A stretch of DNA of 23,416 nt from Burkholderiales bacterium UBA2459. GTDB taxonomy: Bacteria > Pseudomonadota > Gammaproteobacteria > Burkholderiales > Burkholderiaceae_E. Below, one piece after another: positions 7,729-16,280 of the stretch. The notes beneath the pieces are model-generated. The model did no database searches. It saw nothing but the letters and a program-made list of their open reading frames with translations, and was not told the DNA's origin. Within the stretch, counting starts at the first letter, position 1. Every line of letters starts with the position of its first letter. The translations under genes were made by a program, and so were the position numbers. The stretch covers positions 19,525 through 42,940 of the forward strand of contig DDPV01000015.1 of NCBI GenBank assembly GCA_002342365.1, in the 5' to 3' direction.

Positions 7729-8610
7729 ATGAAAGCCCCTTCTTTCGCTTATCAAAAAGCGGCAAACCTTGAAGAAGCGATGCAACTGATGCATCAACAT
7801 GGCGATGGCGCTCGGTTGCTTGCAGGCGGGCAAAGTCTGCTGCCAGCGTTGAACCTCAGACTGACCCATCCGCAGTGGCTCATCGATATCGCCGGACTTG
7901 ATGAACTACGTGGTGAGCGTCTGAAGGGTTCGGTTCTTGAAGTTGCCGCGCTCAGCACACACCGCGAACTGATGCAATCCGACCTGGTGATGCGCCATGT
8001 GCCCTTGCTTGCTTTGGCAGTGCCCTATGTGGCGCATGCCGCGATCCGAAACCGTGGAACGATCGGTGGAAGCCTTGCCTTGGCTGATCCAGCCGCTGAG
8101 TACCCGGCCGTGGCACTGGCCTGTGCTGCAAGCATGCGGCTCAAGTCGGTTCGAGGCGAGCGTATGGTGGCAGCTGCTGATTACTTCCAGGGTTTGTATC
8201 AGACTGCATTAGCGAGCGATGAAATCTTATGTGCGGTTGAGTTTCCGGTTGCCCAGCCCGGGGAACGATTTGGTTTCCAAGAACTTGCGCGTCGGCACGG
8301 TGACTATGCGATGGCGGGCCTGGCAGCGCGCGGGCAATGGGGTGAGGACGGTAAGCTCCAAGCGCTGCATCTGGCTTTTTTTGCGCTCGGGGACAGGCCG
8401 GTGCTGGCTCAAAAGGCTGCCTCCTGTCTGATTGGCCAGTCGATCGAACCGATGACGATCAGGCATGCCCAGGAAGCGCTCGATCAGGATTTAACGCCGC
8501 CAGACGATTTACAAGCCCGGGCAGCGACCAAACTGCATTGGGCCAAAGTGTTGCTTGGCCGCGTGCTGGCCGAGATGGCATTGGATAAAGGAGCATCAAG
8601 CGATGAATGA
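7729..8610 (+). CDS. Molybdenum hydroxylase FAD-binding (medium) subunit, CoxM/XdhB-like
   Basis: This 293-residue protein carries the two FAD-binding motifs of the xanthine dehydrogenase / CO dehydrogenase medium subunit: LAGGQSLLPALNLRL near residues 31-45 and IRNRGTIGGSLALADPAAEY near 106-125. It opens with FAYQKAANLEEAMQLMHQHG, typical of the family. FAD in this subunit passes electrons from the iron-sulfur clusters of the small subunit to an external acceptor. It is the first gene of a three-gene operon in the M-S-L order common in CO-dehydrogenase-like hydroxylases, and its stop overlaps the small-subunit start by 8 bp. The complex hydroxylates a carbon next to a ring nitrogen, an aldehyde or a similar site using oxygen from water. 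Substrate unknown. Confidence 0.93.
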   Translation: MKAPSFAYQKAANLEEAMQLMHQHGDGARLLAGGQSLLPALNLRLTHPQWLIDIAGLDELRGERLKGSVLEVAALSTHRELMQSDLVMRHVPLLALAVPYVAHAAIRNRGTIGGSLALADPAAEYPAVALACAASMRLKSVRGERMVAAADYFQGLYQTALASDEILCAVEFPVAQPGERFGFQELARRHGDYAMAGLAARGQWGEDGKLQALHLAFFALGDRPVLAQKAASCLIGQSIEPMTIRHAQEALDQDLTPPDDLQARAATKLHWAKVLLGRVLAEMALDKGASSDE

Positions 8611-9124
8611 TCATTCAACAACGGCGGGTTTATCTGAGCAGGGGATGCGCGTTCAGCTGCGTGTTAACGGAGAGCGTGTCGATCGCGAGGTGCTGGTGCG
8701 CCAACACCTGGTCGATTTTCTTCGTGAGGACCTCGGTTTAACCGGCTCACACCTGGGCTGCGAGCACGGGGTGTGCGGTGCTTGTTCGGTGCTGCTCGAC
8801 GGCGAACTGGTTCGCGGCTGCCTCACGCTTGCGGTGCAAGCACAGGGCAAGCAGGTTCAGACCATCGAAGGCCTGTCCGACAGCGGCGAGCTCGCCGTCT
8901 TGCAGCAGGCTTTTCTTGAGCACAATGCGATGCAGTGCGGTTTTTGCACGCCGGGCATGTTGCTAACCGCTCTGTCCCTCATGAAAGAGGACAGCGAACC
9001 CAGCCGCGAAACGATTCGCGCCTACATCTCTGGCAACTACTGTCGCTGCACCGGTTATCAGGCCATCGTCGACGCCATTGAGACTGCGATTTCACGCAGC
9101 AAGGCGCAAGGGGCTTTGTCATGA
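8603..9124 (+). CDS. Molybdenum hydroxylase 2Fe-2S (small) subunit, CoxS-like
   Basis: The 173-residue protein has both iron-sulfur domains of the family. The N-terminal plant-ferredoxin-like cluster uses Cys53, Cys58, Cys61 and Cys73 in GCEHGVCGACSVLLDGELVRGC. The C-terminal helical cluster uses Cys112, Cys115, Cys147 and Cys149 in QCGFCTPGM and NYCRCTGYQ. These clusters relay electrons from the Mo site to FAD. I start at ATG 8603 because AAGGAG lies 9 bases upstream; the open frame from 8555 lies within the medium-subunit gene. The stop shares ATGA with the large-subunit start. The N-terminus is about ten residues longer than usual before the ferredoxin fold. Confidence 0.95.
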   Translation: MNDHSTTAGLSEQGMRVQLRVNGERVDREVLVRQHLVDFLREDLGLTGSHLGCEHGVCGACSVLLDGELVRGCLTLAVQAQGKQVQTIEGLSDSGELAVLQQAFLEHNAMQCGFCTPGMLLTALSLMKEDSEPSRETIRAYISGNYCRCTGYQAIVDAIETAISRSKAQGALS

Positions 9125-11517
9125 ACGCGAGATCAGAGTTGCCGGTTCAAACATCAGATCAATCAAAATTGCAAAACGGTTATATTGGTCAGAGCATTCC
9201 GCGCAGCGGGGCGAAAAGGCTTTTGCAAGGCCGTGGAACCTATCTGGATGATATTCGTCTGCCTCGCTTAGCCCATGTGGCTTTTTTCCGCAGCCCGCAT
9301 GCGCATGCGCGGATCAAATCGCTCACGCTTGACAACGCTCGAAAGCAAGCCGGTGTGATCGCTGTTTTCAACGGTCAGGATGTGGCCGCCTTTTGCAGCG
9401 CGTGGGTTGGTGTTCTTGGTCACTTAAAGGGTATCAAGTCGGCAGCCCAACATGCAGTTGCTGTGGATCGGGTGTGCTGGCAAGGCGAGGCGGTGGCAGC
9501 TGTGATTGCTGAAAGCCGCAGGCAGGCCGAGGACGCGCTCGATTTCATTGAGGCCGAATGGGAACTGCTGCCGGTTGTCACCGACATGCGCGACGCCCTG
9601 GCAGGACACAGCGTGATCCATCCCGAACTCGGTGACAACATCTGCTTTCATCGAGAGCTGAAAACTGAGGGATTCGAGGCGGCCTGGGCCTCTGCAGATG
9701 TAGTCGTTGAGAAGACCTACCGATTCGGTCGCCACACCGGGGTGTGCAATGAGCCGCGGGCCATTCTTGCAGACTACAACCCTGCCGAACACAGCCTCAC
9801 GGTCTATCACGCGACGCAAGCGCCGAATATGATGCAAGACATCTTTTCACGCCACTTGAACATTCCCGAATCGAACATCCGTGTGATCTGCAAGGATGTG
9901 GGAGGGTCCTTCGGCATCAAGGTCCATGTTTATCCCGATGAGATGGCCACCGCGGCCTTATCGGTGATGCTTCGCCGTCCGGTGAAGTTTCAAGCCGACC
10001 GTGCTGAATCCTTCGTCACCGATATTCACGCGCGCGAACACGAAGCCACCGTTCGCCTGGCCTGCAAGCGTGACGGCCAGATTGTCGCCTTTGATCTTGA
10101 AGATTTGACCGCGATCGGCCCCTATTCGGTCTATCCCCGAACAAGCGGTATCGAAGGCAATCAGGTTGTGAATCTGACAGGTGGTCCCTATCGCCATCTC
10201 CAGTACCGCGCAAAACTCGATGTGGTCTTTACGAACAAGAACGTTACCTGCCAGTACCGCGCGGTGGGTCATCCGATTGCGGTCGCACTTACCGAAGGGA
10301 TTGTCGACGAGGCAGCAAGATCCTTGGACATGGACCCGGCTGAGTTTCGGCGCATCAACCTGATTGCCGATGATCAGTACCCTTACAGTTTTCCTTCCGG
10401 TATAAAATTCGAGAAGCTATCGCATCACCAGTGCCTCGACCGGTTGCTTGCCTTGATGGACTATGAGGGTTTGCGCAAACAACAGGCTGCGCTGCGTGAA
10501 CAAGGCGTTTACCGCGGAATTGGACTTGCTGCAATGATTGAGGTGACCAACCCCTCGCCGGCGTTTTACGGCGTTGGCGGCGCGCGGATTTCAGCCCAAG
10601 ACGGCGCCACGATCCGCCTTGACCCTGCCGGCATGATTCAGGTTTTGGTGAGCGTCACCGAGCAAGGTCAGGGCACCGAGGCGGTTTTCGCGCAAATTGC
10701 TGCCACTGCCGTGGGTGTGAGTATCGACAAGGTCCGCGTGATGACAGGCGACACGGCGGTCACGCCCTACGGTGGCGGCACCTGGGCATCGCGCGGCGCG
10801 GGCATCGGCGGTGAGGCTGTTTTGCAGGCCGGTAAGGCGCTTCGCTCAAACATGCTCGATGTTGCAGCGGCGATTCTTCAGCTCGATAAAGCAAGTCTGG
10901 ATGTCCGCCACAATGCGGTCATCAGCAAATTAAGCGGCGAACTCAAGCTTGAGATCTCAGAGCTTGGCCGTATTGCTTACTTTCGGCCCGATACCCTACC
11001 GATGGGCTTTCAGTCTGAGTTGACTGTGACCCGTCATTACACACCGCGTGAGTATGGTTTTACCTTCACCAACGGCATGCAGGCTTCGCTGGTGGAGGTC
11101 GATATCGATACAGGATTTGTTAAATTATTGAAACACTGGTGTGTTGAAGATTGTGGAACGGTCATCAACCCGATGCTGGTCGATGAGCAGATTCGTGGCG
11201 GTATTGTGCAAGGCATCGGCGGCGCAATGCTTGAAGAATGCTTGTACACCGATGACGGGCAGCTCTTGAACGGTTCGATGGCCGATTATCTTGTTCCGAT
11301 GTCCGCTGAAATGCCCGACATTGTGGTCGATCATGTGCAAACCCCAACCCGCAGCTCGGAGCTGGGAGCCAAGGGTGCAGGAGAGGCAGGTACCGCAGGC
11401 GCACCTGCAGCGATCATGAATGCCATTAATGATGCGCTTGCACCCTTGGGCGCAAATCTCAGCACCCAGCCCTTCACGCCTGAGCGGGTGTTGCAGGCCT
11501 TGGGCAAAGTGGCTTAA
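9121..11517 (+). CDS. Molybdenum hydroxylase molybdopterin-binding (large) subunit, CoxL/XdhA-like
   Basis: This 798-residue protein has the normal length and domain order for the family: an N-terminal domain (IPRSGAKRLLQGRGTYLDDI) and then the two cofactor-binding domains. Visible motifs are GGSFG (261-265), EQGQGTEAVFAQIA, VEDCGTVINPMLVDEQIRGG and GAKGAGEAGTAGAP, whose Glu755 is the likely catalytic base. The substrate-side loop reads QYRAVGHP (378-385). Most aromatic and purine hydroxylases have YRGAGRPE there, and true form I CO dehydrogenases have YRCSFR, so this is not a CO dehydrogenase and its substrate pocket may be unusual. The start overlaps the small-subunit stop by 4 bp, and a hairpin spans its own stop codon. 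Xanthine, quinoline, nicotine and furoyl-CoA enzymes are relatives; the substrate here is unassigned. Confidence 0.93.
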   Translation: MNARSELPVQTSDQSKLQNGYIGQSIPRSGAKRLLQGRGTYLDDIRLPRLAHVAFFRSPHAHARIKSLTLDNARKQAGVIAVFNGQDVAAFCSAWVGVLGHLKGIKSAAQHAVAVDRVCWQGEAVAAVIAESRRQAEDALDFIEAEWELLPVVTDMRDALAGHSVIHPELGDNICFHRELKTEGFEAAWASADVVVEKTYRFGRHTGVCNEPRAILADYNPAEHSLTVYHATQAPNMMQDIFSRHLNIPESNIRVICKDVGGSFGIKVHVYPDEMATAALSVMLRRPVKFQADRAESFVTDIHAREHEATVRLACKRDGQIVAFDLEDLTAIGPYSVYPRTSGIEGNQVVNLTGGPYRHLQYRAKLDVVFTNKNVTCQYRAVGHPIAVALTEGIVDEAARSLDMDPAEFRRINLIADDQYPYSFPSGIKFEKLSHHQCLDRLLALMDYEGLRKQQAALREQGVYRGIGLAAMIEVTNPSPAFYGVGGARISAQDGATIRLDPAGMIQVLVSVTEQGQGTEAVFAQIAATAVGVSIDKVRVMTGDTAVTPYGGGTWASRGAGIGGEAVLQAGKALRSNMLDVAAAILQLDKASLDVRHNAVISKLSGELKLEISELGRIAYFRPDTLPMGFQSELTVTRHYTPREYGFTFTNGMQASLVEVDIDTGFVKLLKHWCVEDCGTVINPMLVDEQIRGGIVQGIGGAMLEECLYTDDGQLLNGSMADYLVPMSAEMPDIVVDHVQTPTRSSELGAKGAGEAGTAGAPAAIMNAINDALAPLGANLSTQPFTPERVLQALGKVA

Positions 11518-11533
11518 GGCAGGGCCTTAAGCC
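11511..11533. terminator. Hairpin between convergent operons, spanning the large-subunit stop codon
   Basis: A perfect 10-bp inverted repeat, GGCTTAAGGC and GCCTTAAGCC, is separated by AGG. It covers the TAA of the molybdenum subunit and ends 7 bases before the end of the converging hyuB-like gene. There is no T-run, so it is a terminator-like or mRNA-end-stabilising structure serving both transcripts rather than a classic Rho-independent terminator. Confidence 0.5.
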
Positions 11534-11539
11534 TGAGCG

Positions 11540-13939
11540 CTAGTCCTCGGCTGATCCTATGCGACCGGTGCTCATCCATTCGATGTCCTGAAGCAGATCA
11601 TCCGATTTTCTGGCGATCTCATTTTCGATCAGGCGGCCGCAACCGGGGCAGAAGAACTGCCGAAAAACAGGTTCGTCGTCGATGTAACGGCGCCAGTCAC
11701 CGATGTTTGGATTGGCGGATTGAATCGCTGCGTCAAGCCGACGGCAGCCGATCTTGTAGTTTTTTGACATGAAGCCGAGGTCAGTTCGGCAGGCACGGCA
11801 ACACCATCGTGCTACGGTTACCCCCGGACCGATACGCTCAGCCGCGCTGCCTTGAAGGTTTGCGCCCGATGCGTTCGCGCCCAATGCCTTGGGGCTTTTG
11901 ACTTCGTAGACTGCCAGGTTTTCTGTGACCTCCCAAAGCCTGCCCCGCTCGGGCGCCCTACGCAGCTTGCTGGGTCCACCGGGGTAAGCCATGCGCTTGA
12001 GCCTGATCGACTGACGAAGCTTGCTTGTTGCCAGCTCATCGATCGATTGATCGCGTCGAAAGACCACGCCGTAAATGGATTTAGCAGCTTGTTTTGACAC
12101 GGCGGCGTTTTCAAACACATCTTCGCGGACACGTTGCGGATCCCTCTCAATCGGATCGCCGAAACCGCCTCCGGCAGACCAGATGACGGCGTAGACGTCA
12201 TTGGGCATTTGAAGAAAATTTTGCTGGCGCAAAGCCAAGGTTTTTGACTGGCCCTGCAATTCAGCGATGTCTCCTGGCATCTGTGATTTTTTGAAACGAT
12301 CAGCAATATCGCTATTGGCTTTATACTTATAAACGTTCACCGTTGCTGGATAGCCGCCCATCATGCCCGATGAGGTCGGCATGGCATTGCCTGAGGAAAG
12401 GGTGTCGTGGGTGATCTGCGGTGTGCGGTGCGGGATAAAGCAGGACTCTGCCGATAAGCCGCCGCGATGTAAACCGGCGCCGCCCGAATCGACCACTTCT
12501 TTTCGATATAAAAAAAGCAGCGGAAAGCTCTGTTCGGTATGTTCAATGTTAGGCAGTTTGCAAATCGGTGTCCGTGACTGTCCGCCGGTCGAGATACCGT
12601 CGCCGCTTGCAAAGGCGCCGATGGCGCCACCGATCGGATCAACCAGCAGATAGCCGTAGGAATCGCCCCATTGATCCTGACCGCGAAAAATTGTGGCAGG
12701 CCATTGGCTTGTGCCGCCGATGCACATGATGTCCTGGCGCATGATTGGATCGCAATAAATCATCTTCGATAACACGTTGTAAGCGGGGTAGAGTGAGATT
12801 TCCATGGCCTGCACCGGCGCAGTCGATACCGAAGCGGGAAAATTGGCACAGTTCATCGTGCCCGGTGAAGGATCAAACACCACATGCCGCAATGCGCCGC
12901 CGATGGCAAAGTATTGATCCCAGCACAGCAATTGATTGAAGGCCACCATGATCGAGCCTCGCCATCCGCTGAAGGTGGCGTTCATTGCACCATCTTGCTC
13001 GGCAGTCCCCTCATTTTCGAAAATCAGACTGTTTCCCCGTTTGTGGAGGGTTAATTGCACACGATGGGTTTTGCGGTCGCCGGGCCTCGAACACTCCACA
13101 TAGGTTCGATCGCGCCAGCTGCCATCAGGCAAACGCGCCATTTTTTCCAGAAAAGCTCGCTCGCCGTCGTCGAGTATCTTTCGCATTACCGCCTTCACCA
13201 GCTTCGGGCCGTAGCGCTTGAGCAGGGTCTCGATACGTGTTTTCGCCGTCGTATTGCCTGCAAGTTGTGCACGAAAATCTAGTGCTACCGCCTCAGGTTT
13301 TCGAGAGGCGCGCAAATAGAGTTCTTCAATATCGCGTCGGATATGGCCTGCTTCGATGATCTTTACCGGAGGAATCAAAATGCCTTCTTCGTAAGCGTTT
13401 TCAGCAGCCATGCAAAAACTCGATGGCGTGATTCCGCCGATATCGTACTGATGAAGGCAGTTGGTGACCCAGCAAAACAACTGATCGTGATGAAAAACAG
13501 GGCAAATTAACATCACATCTTGCTGATGCGCAGCACCTACCCAGGGGTCATTGGCCAGGAACATGTCACCGGGATGAATTCCGGGATTTTCAGATCTATG
13601 TTCTAGAATCCATTTGACCTGGGTATCGGTTACCCCCGACATGTATTGCATGTAGGGCCCAAAGTAAACGAATTCGCCGTCTTCGGTCAGGATCGATGGA
13701 TTCAAATCCAGGGCATACATCGCAACCGGTGAACCTGACAACCGTTGAATCGTCGCACCGTGCTCCTCGTTGACGTTCCACAACGAGTGCCGTATCACCT
13801 CGTACGTGATCGGATCGATGCCTTCGGCAGCCTCACGATGCAGTTGCAGCTTGGGCGAAATCCTGAGTGTTTTCGGTGGAACGTAACCGCTTTGCTTTCC
13901 GTCAAATCGCAAATGGGTGCTTTCACTAATTTTTGCCAT
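11540..13939 (-). CDS. hyuB: Hydantoinase B / acetone carboxylase alpha-like protein with a fused C-terminal Cys4 domain
   Basis: This 799-residue protein is the HyuB partner of the adjacent HyuA. The family core spans roughly residues 38-640: GIDPITYEVIRHSLWNVNEEHG, HPGDMFLANDPWVG with HQQDV, and the terminal IWSAGGGFGDPIERDP. Stand-alone HyuB proteins are usually near 580 residues. The extra tail holds CRAC (Cys714, Cys717) and CPGC (Cys764, Cys767), with NYKIGC between, resembling a zinc ribbon; FFCPGCGRLIENEIAR is like the small zinc-binding gamma subunit of acetone and acetophenone carboxylases. The family performs ATP-dependent opening of oxoproline, hydantoin or lactam rings, or ATP-dependent carboxylation of ketones. 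The gamma-like tail favours carboxylation, whereas the molybdenum hydroxylase nearby favours lactam opening; this is unresolved. It is last in its operon, 44 bases after hyuA. The symbol is a family name. Confidence 0.88.
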   Translation of the reverse strand: MAKISESTHLRFDGKQSGYVPPKTLRISPKLQLHREAAEGIDPITYEVIRHSLWNVNEEHGATIQRLSGSPVAMYALDLNPSILTEDGEFVYFGPYMQYMSGVTDTQVKWILEHRSENPGIHPGDMFLANDPWVGAAHQQDVMLICPVFHHDQLFCWVTNCLHQYDIGGITPSSFCMAAENAYEEGILIPPVKIIEAGHIRRDIEELYLRASRKPEAVALDFRAQLAGNTTAKTRIETLLKRYGPKLVKAVMRKILDDGERAFLEKMARLPDGSWRDRTYVECSRPGDRKTHRVQLTLHKRGNSLIFENEGTAEQDGAMNATFSGWRGSIMVAFNQLLCWDQYFAIGGALRHVVFDPSPGTMNCANFPASVSTAPVQAMEISLYPAYNVLSKMIYCDPIMRQDIMCIGGTSQWPATIFRGQDQWGDSYGYLLVDPIGGAIGAFASGDGISTGGQSRTPICKLPNIEHTEQSFPLLFLYRKEVVDSGGAGLHRGGLSAESCFIPHRTPQITHDTLSSGNAMPTSSGMMGGYPATVNVYKYKANSDIADRFKKSQMPGDIAELQGQSKTLALRQQNFLQMPNDVYAVIWSAGGGFGDPIERDPQRVREDVFENAAVSKQAAKSIYGVVFRRDQSIDELATSKLRQSIRLKRMAYPGGPSKLRRAPERGRLWEVTENLAVYEVKSPKALGANASGANLQGSAAERIGPGVTVARWCCRACRTDLGFMSKNYKIGCRRLDAAIQSANPNIGDWRRYIDDEPVFRQFFCPGCGRLIENEIARKSDDLLQDIEWMSTGRIGSAED

Positions 13940-13983
13940 GACCCTACTCGTTAAGTTGTCCTGTTGATTGGCTGATCAAGGTC

Positions 13984-16134
13984 TTACACTGCTTCAAAGT
14001 GCAACTGAAAGTTTCCCCAGGCATCAACCTTCAGATGCTGTCCGGGTCGCACCACAATCGTGGTGTCGGTTGTTTCAACAACGCAAGGGCCTTGGAGCTG
14101 GTTGCCCGCACGTAAGGCTGCACCGTTGACGATCACCGTGTCGATGCTGCTTGTGCGCTCATCGAAGTAAACCGATCGGATTCCGGTGTAGGCCCTCTGA
14201 ACGGGAGCTTTTGAACCAACCCTGACGCTTGTTATTCTGGGCCGCAGGGTGTCAGCCATCGCGCGAATGCGAAAGCTCACCATTTCGAGCCGGACATCAC
14301 GATACGAGGAGCCCTGCCCGTAAATCGTTTCGTAGCGTTTGTAAAAATCGTGGGTGAGCGTCTCGATTGCCAAAGCGCTGATCTGGGCTTTGCCGCCGAT
14401 GATCTGGGCTTCGTAGGCAACCGGCCAGGGTACTTCAACCTCGTTGATCTGTCCGCGGTGTCGCATGTCGATACTGCACTGAAATCGCTGCGTGGTGCCC
14501 GGAATCCCGTCGTCTTGCATCTGCCGGACAGCCTTTTGCATCAGTTTGCCGACACATTTTTGCACCCGTTTGGGGTCAAAGGGGGAGGTCTGAATATCGA
14601 CAAGTTCGTGGATATGCAAAATATCCGCGGTCGCTGCGCCGAATGCACACCACGTTGACGCAATTCTGTTGAGCGGAATGACCACGTGCTGCACCCCAAG
14701 CTCGCGGGCGAACACCCCGGCGTGCACCGGACCAGCACCACCGAAGGCAAAGAGGACGAAATCCCTTGGATCCAGCCCCTTTTCAACAGTTGTCTTACGA
14801 ATGATGTCGGCCATCTTGAATTCAGCAATTTTGGCAATGCCCGAAGCAGCCTGCATAAGGCTCAGACCGAGTTCCTTCGCAACCTTGGCGACCGCCTCGG
14901 TCGCTTTGTCCTTGTCGAGGCGGATACGCCCACCAAGGAAGTTCTCGGGATCGATGTAACCCAAGACCACATCAGCATCAGTTACGGTAGCCAGAACGTT
15001 ACCTTTGGCATAACACGCAGGCCCTGGATCTGCACCTGCAGACTCAGGCCCGACGCGCAAAGTTTTGGCCTTGCTATCCACGCGCGCCACCGATCCGCCG
15101 CCCGAGCCAATCGCCTGGATGTCAACTTTGGGAATGAAATACTCATACTGGGCAACATTTGCGGTAAAACTGAAAGCTGGCTGCCCTTGATCAATAATTC
15201 CAACATCGAATGAGGTGCCACCCATATCGGTGGTGATGATGTTGTCGGTGCCAATCAGTTGCCCGAGAAACTGACTCCCGGTCACACCGGAAACAGGACC
15301 CGAGTCAAGCGTGAGCAAAGGCGCCTGAATTGCACGTTGCACCGAGATCGATCCGCCTCCGCATTGGGTGATTTGAAGGGCTTGCCTATAGCCTGACTCG
15401 CGCAATTGCTGGTCAAGCGCGCTCAGGTAGCGGGCGGTAACCGGTCCGATATAAGCATTCAGCGCGGTTGCGGTAAGTCGCTCATACTCGCCCCATTTTG
15501 GCGCGAGGTCCACCGAACAACTCACAAAACAGTCCGGTGCCAGACGGCGAATCATCGCCGCAATTTGATGCTCATGCTGCGGATTTTTAAACGACCAAAG
15601 CAGACAGACCGCAATCGCCTGGGCGCCCTCAGCAAGTAAAAATTCGATCGCAGCTTGCACTTGGTCAAGATTGAGTGGTACCACCACCTCGCCAAAACAG
15701 TCGACCCGTTCGGACACGCCACGGATCATCCTTTTGGTCACGATTGGTGTTGGCTTGCGGCTTTCGGGAAAATGAACGACCTGATTGAGGTTGCGCGAGC
15801 TCACCCCGCGCGAGCCGCGCATGATGTGAATAGCGTCCTCGTGGCCCATGGTGGTGATCAACCCAAGCTTGGCCCCCTTGCGCTGGATTAAGGCGTTGGT
15901 GCCAACCGTCGTGCCATGGGTGAGCACAGCAATTTGTTGACAAAAATGCGAAAACTCAAGACCGAGCTGTTCTGCCGCCAGCGCCATCGCAGCGAGCATG
16001 CCCTGAGCAAAATGCGGGGGTGTCGACGGCGATTTGGCTGCGATCAAGCGGCCCTGATCATCAACCACCACGCAGTCAGTGAAGGTGCCTCCGATATCGA
16101 CTCCCACATGAAATGTTGCTGGTTTGCTTCGCAT
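13984..16134 (-). CDS. hyuA: Hydantoinase A / acetone carboxylase beta-like ATP-binding subunit
   Basis: The 716-residue protein starts with VGVDIGGTFTDCVVVDDQG, the ATP-binding opening of the HyuA / 5-oxoprolinase / acetone carboxylase beta family. Other motifs are HGTTVGTNALIQRKGAKLGL, TTDMGGTSFDVG (the second ASKHA-type phosphate loop), KGLDPRDFVLFAFGGAGPVH and, near the end, YRDVRLEMVSFRIRA. It should phosphorylate the substrate, or a carbonyl or bicarbonate intermediate, for hydrolysis or carboxylation completed with HyuB. Its length is close to that of the acetone carboxylase beta subunit. AAAGGTG precedes the ATG by 6 bases. It follows the flavin reductase by 146 bases on the same strand. 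Members act on N-methylhydantoin, 5-oxoproline, caprolactam, acetone or acetophenone; sequence alone does not choose. The symbol is a family name. Confidence 0.9.
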   Translation of the reverse strand: MRSKPATFHVGVDIGGTFTDCVVVDDQGRLIAAKSPSTPPHFAQGMLAAMALAAEQLGLEFSHFCQQIAVLTHGTTVGTNALIQRKGAKLGLITTMGHEDAIHIMRGSRGVSSRNLNQVVHFPESRKPTPIVTKRMIRGVSERVDCFGEVVVPLNLDQVQAAIEFLLAEGAQAIAVCLLWSFKNPQHEHQIAAMIRRLAPDCFVSCSVDLAPKWGEYERLTATALNAYIGPVTARYLSALDQQLRESGYRQALQITQCGGGSISVQRAIQAPLLTLDSGPVSGVTGSQFLGQLIGTDNIITTDMGGTSFDVGIIDQGQPAFSFTANVAQYEYFIPKVDIQAIGSGGGSVARVDSKAKTLRVGPESAGADPGPACYAKGNVLATVTDADVVLGYIDPENFLGGRIRLDKDKATEAVAKVAKELGLSLMQAASGIAKIAEFKMADIIRKTTVEKGLDPRDFVLFAFGGAGPVHAGVFARELGVQHVVIPLNRIASTWCAFGAATADILHIHELVDIQTSPFDPKRVQKCVGKLMQKAVRQMQDDGIPGTTQRFQCSIDMRHRGQINEVEVPWPVAYEAQIIGGKAQISALAIETLTHDFYKRYETIYGQGSSYRDVRLEMVSFRIRAMADTLRPRITSVRVGSKAPVQRAYTGIRSVYFDERTSSIDTVIVNGAALRAGNQLQGPCVVETTDTTIVVRPGQHLKVDAWGNFQLHFEAV

Positions 16135-16280
16135 GGTTCACCTTTGAAGAAAGCTTCATGCTCGCACAGCTCAGCCTTGCTTCACGGCAGTCAAGACAGA
16201 AATACCCGCGACCCTGTTTCGATTGTGCGATGCGGCCAATCGGTTTGCTGCGGACGCAGCAGCGTTCAACCCCCAATGTT
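16135..16280 (-). other. Intergenic gap within the hyuA/hyuB operon
   Basis: This 146-base gap between the reductase stop and the hyuA start holds two small perfect hairpins: TGAAG-AAAG-CTTCA (16144-16157) near the hyuA ribosome binding site, and GCTGCG-GA-CGCAGC (16247-16260). It may contain an internal promoter or an mRNA-processing site. I see no convincing gene in it. Confidence 0.3.

Noticed and set aside
9121..11517. Carbon monoxide dehydrogenase large subunit
   Set aside because: The form I active-site loop YRCSFR is absent; QYRAVGHP is found instead, so CO oxidation is not supported.
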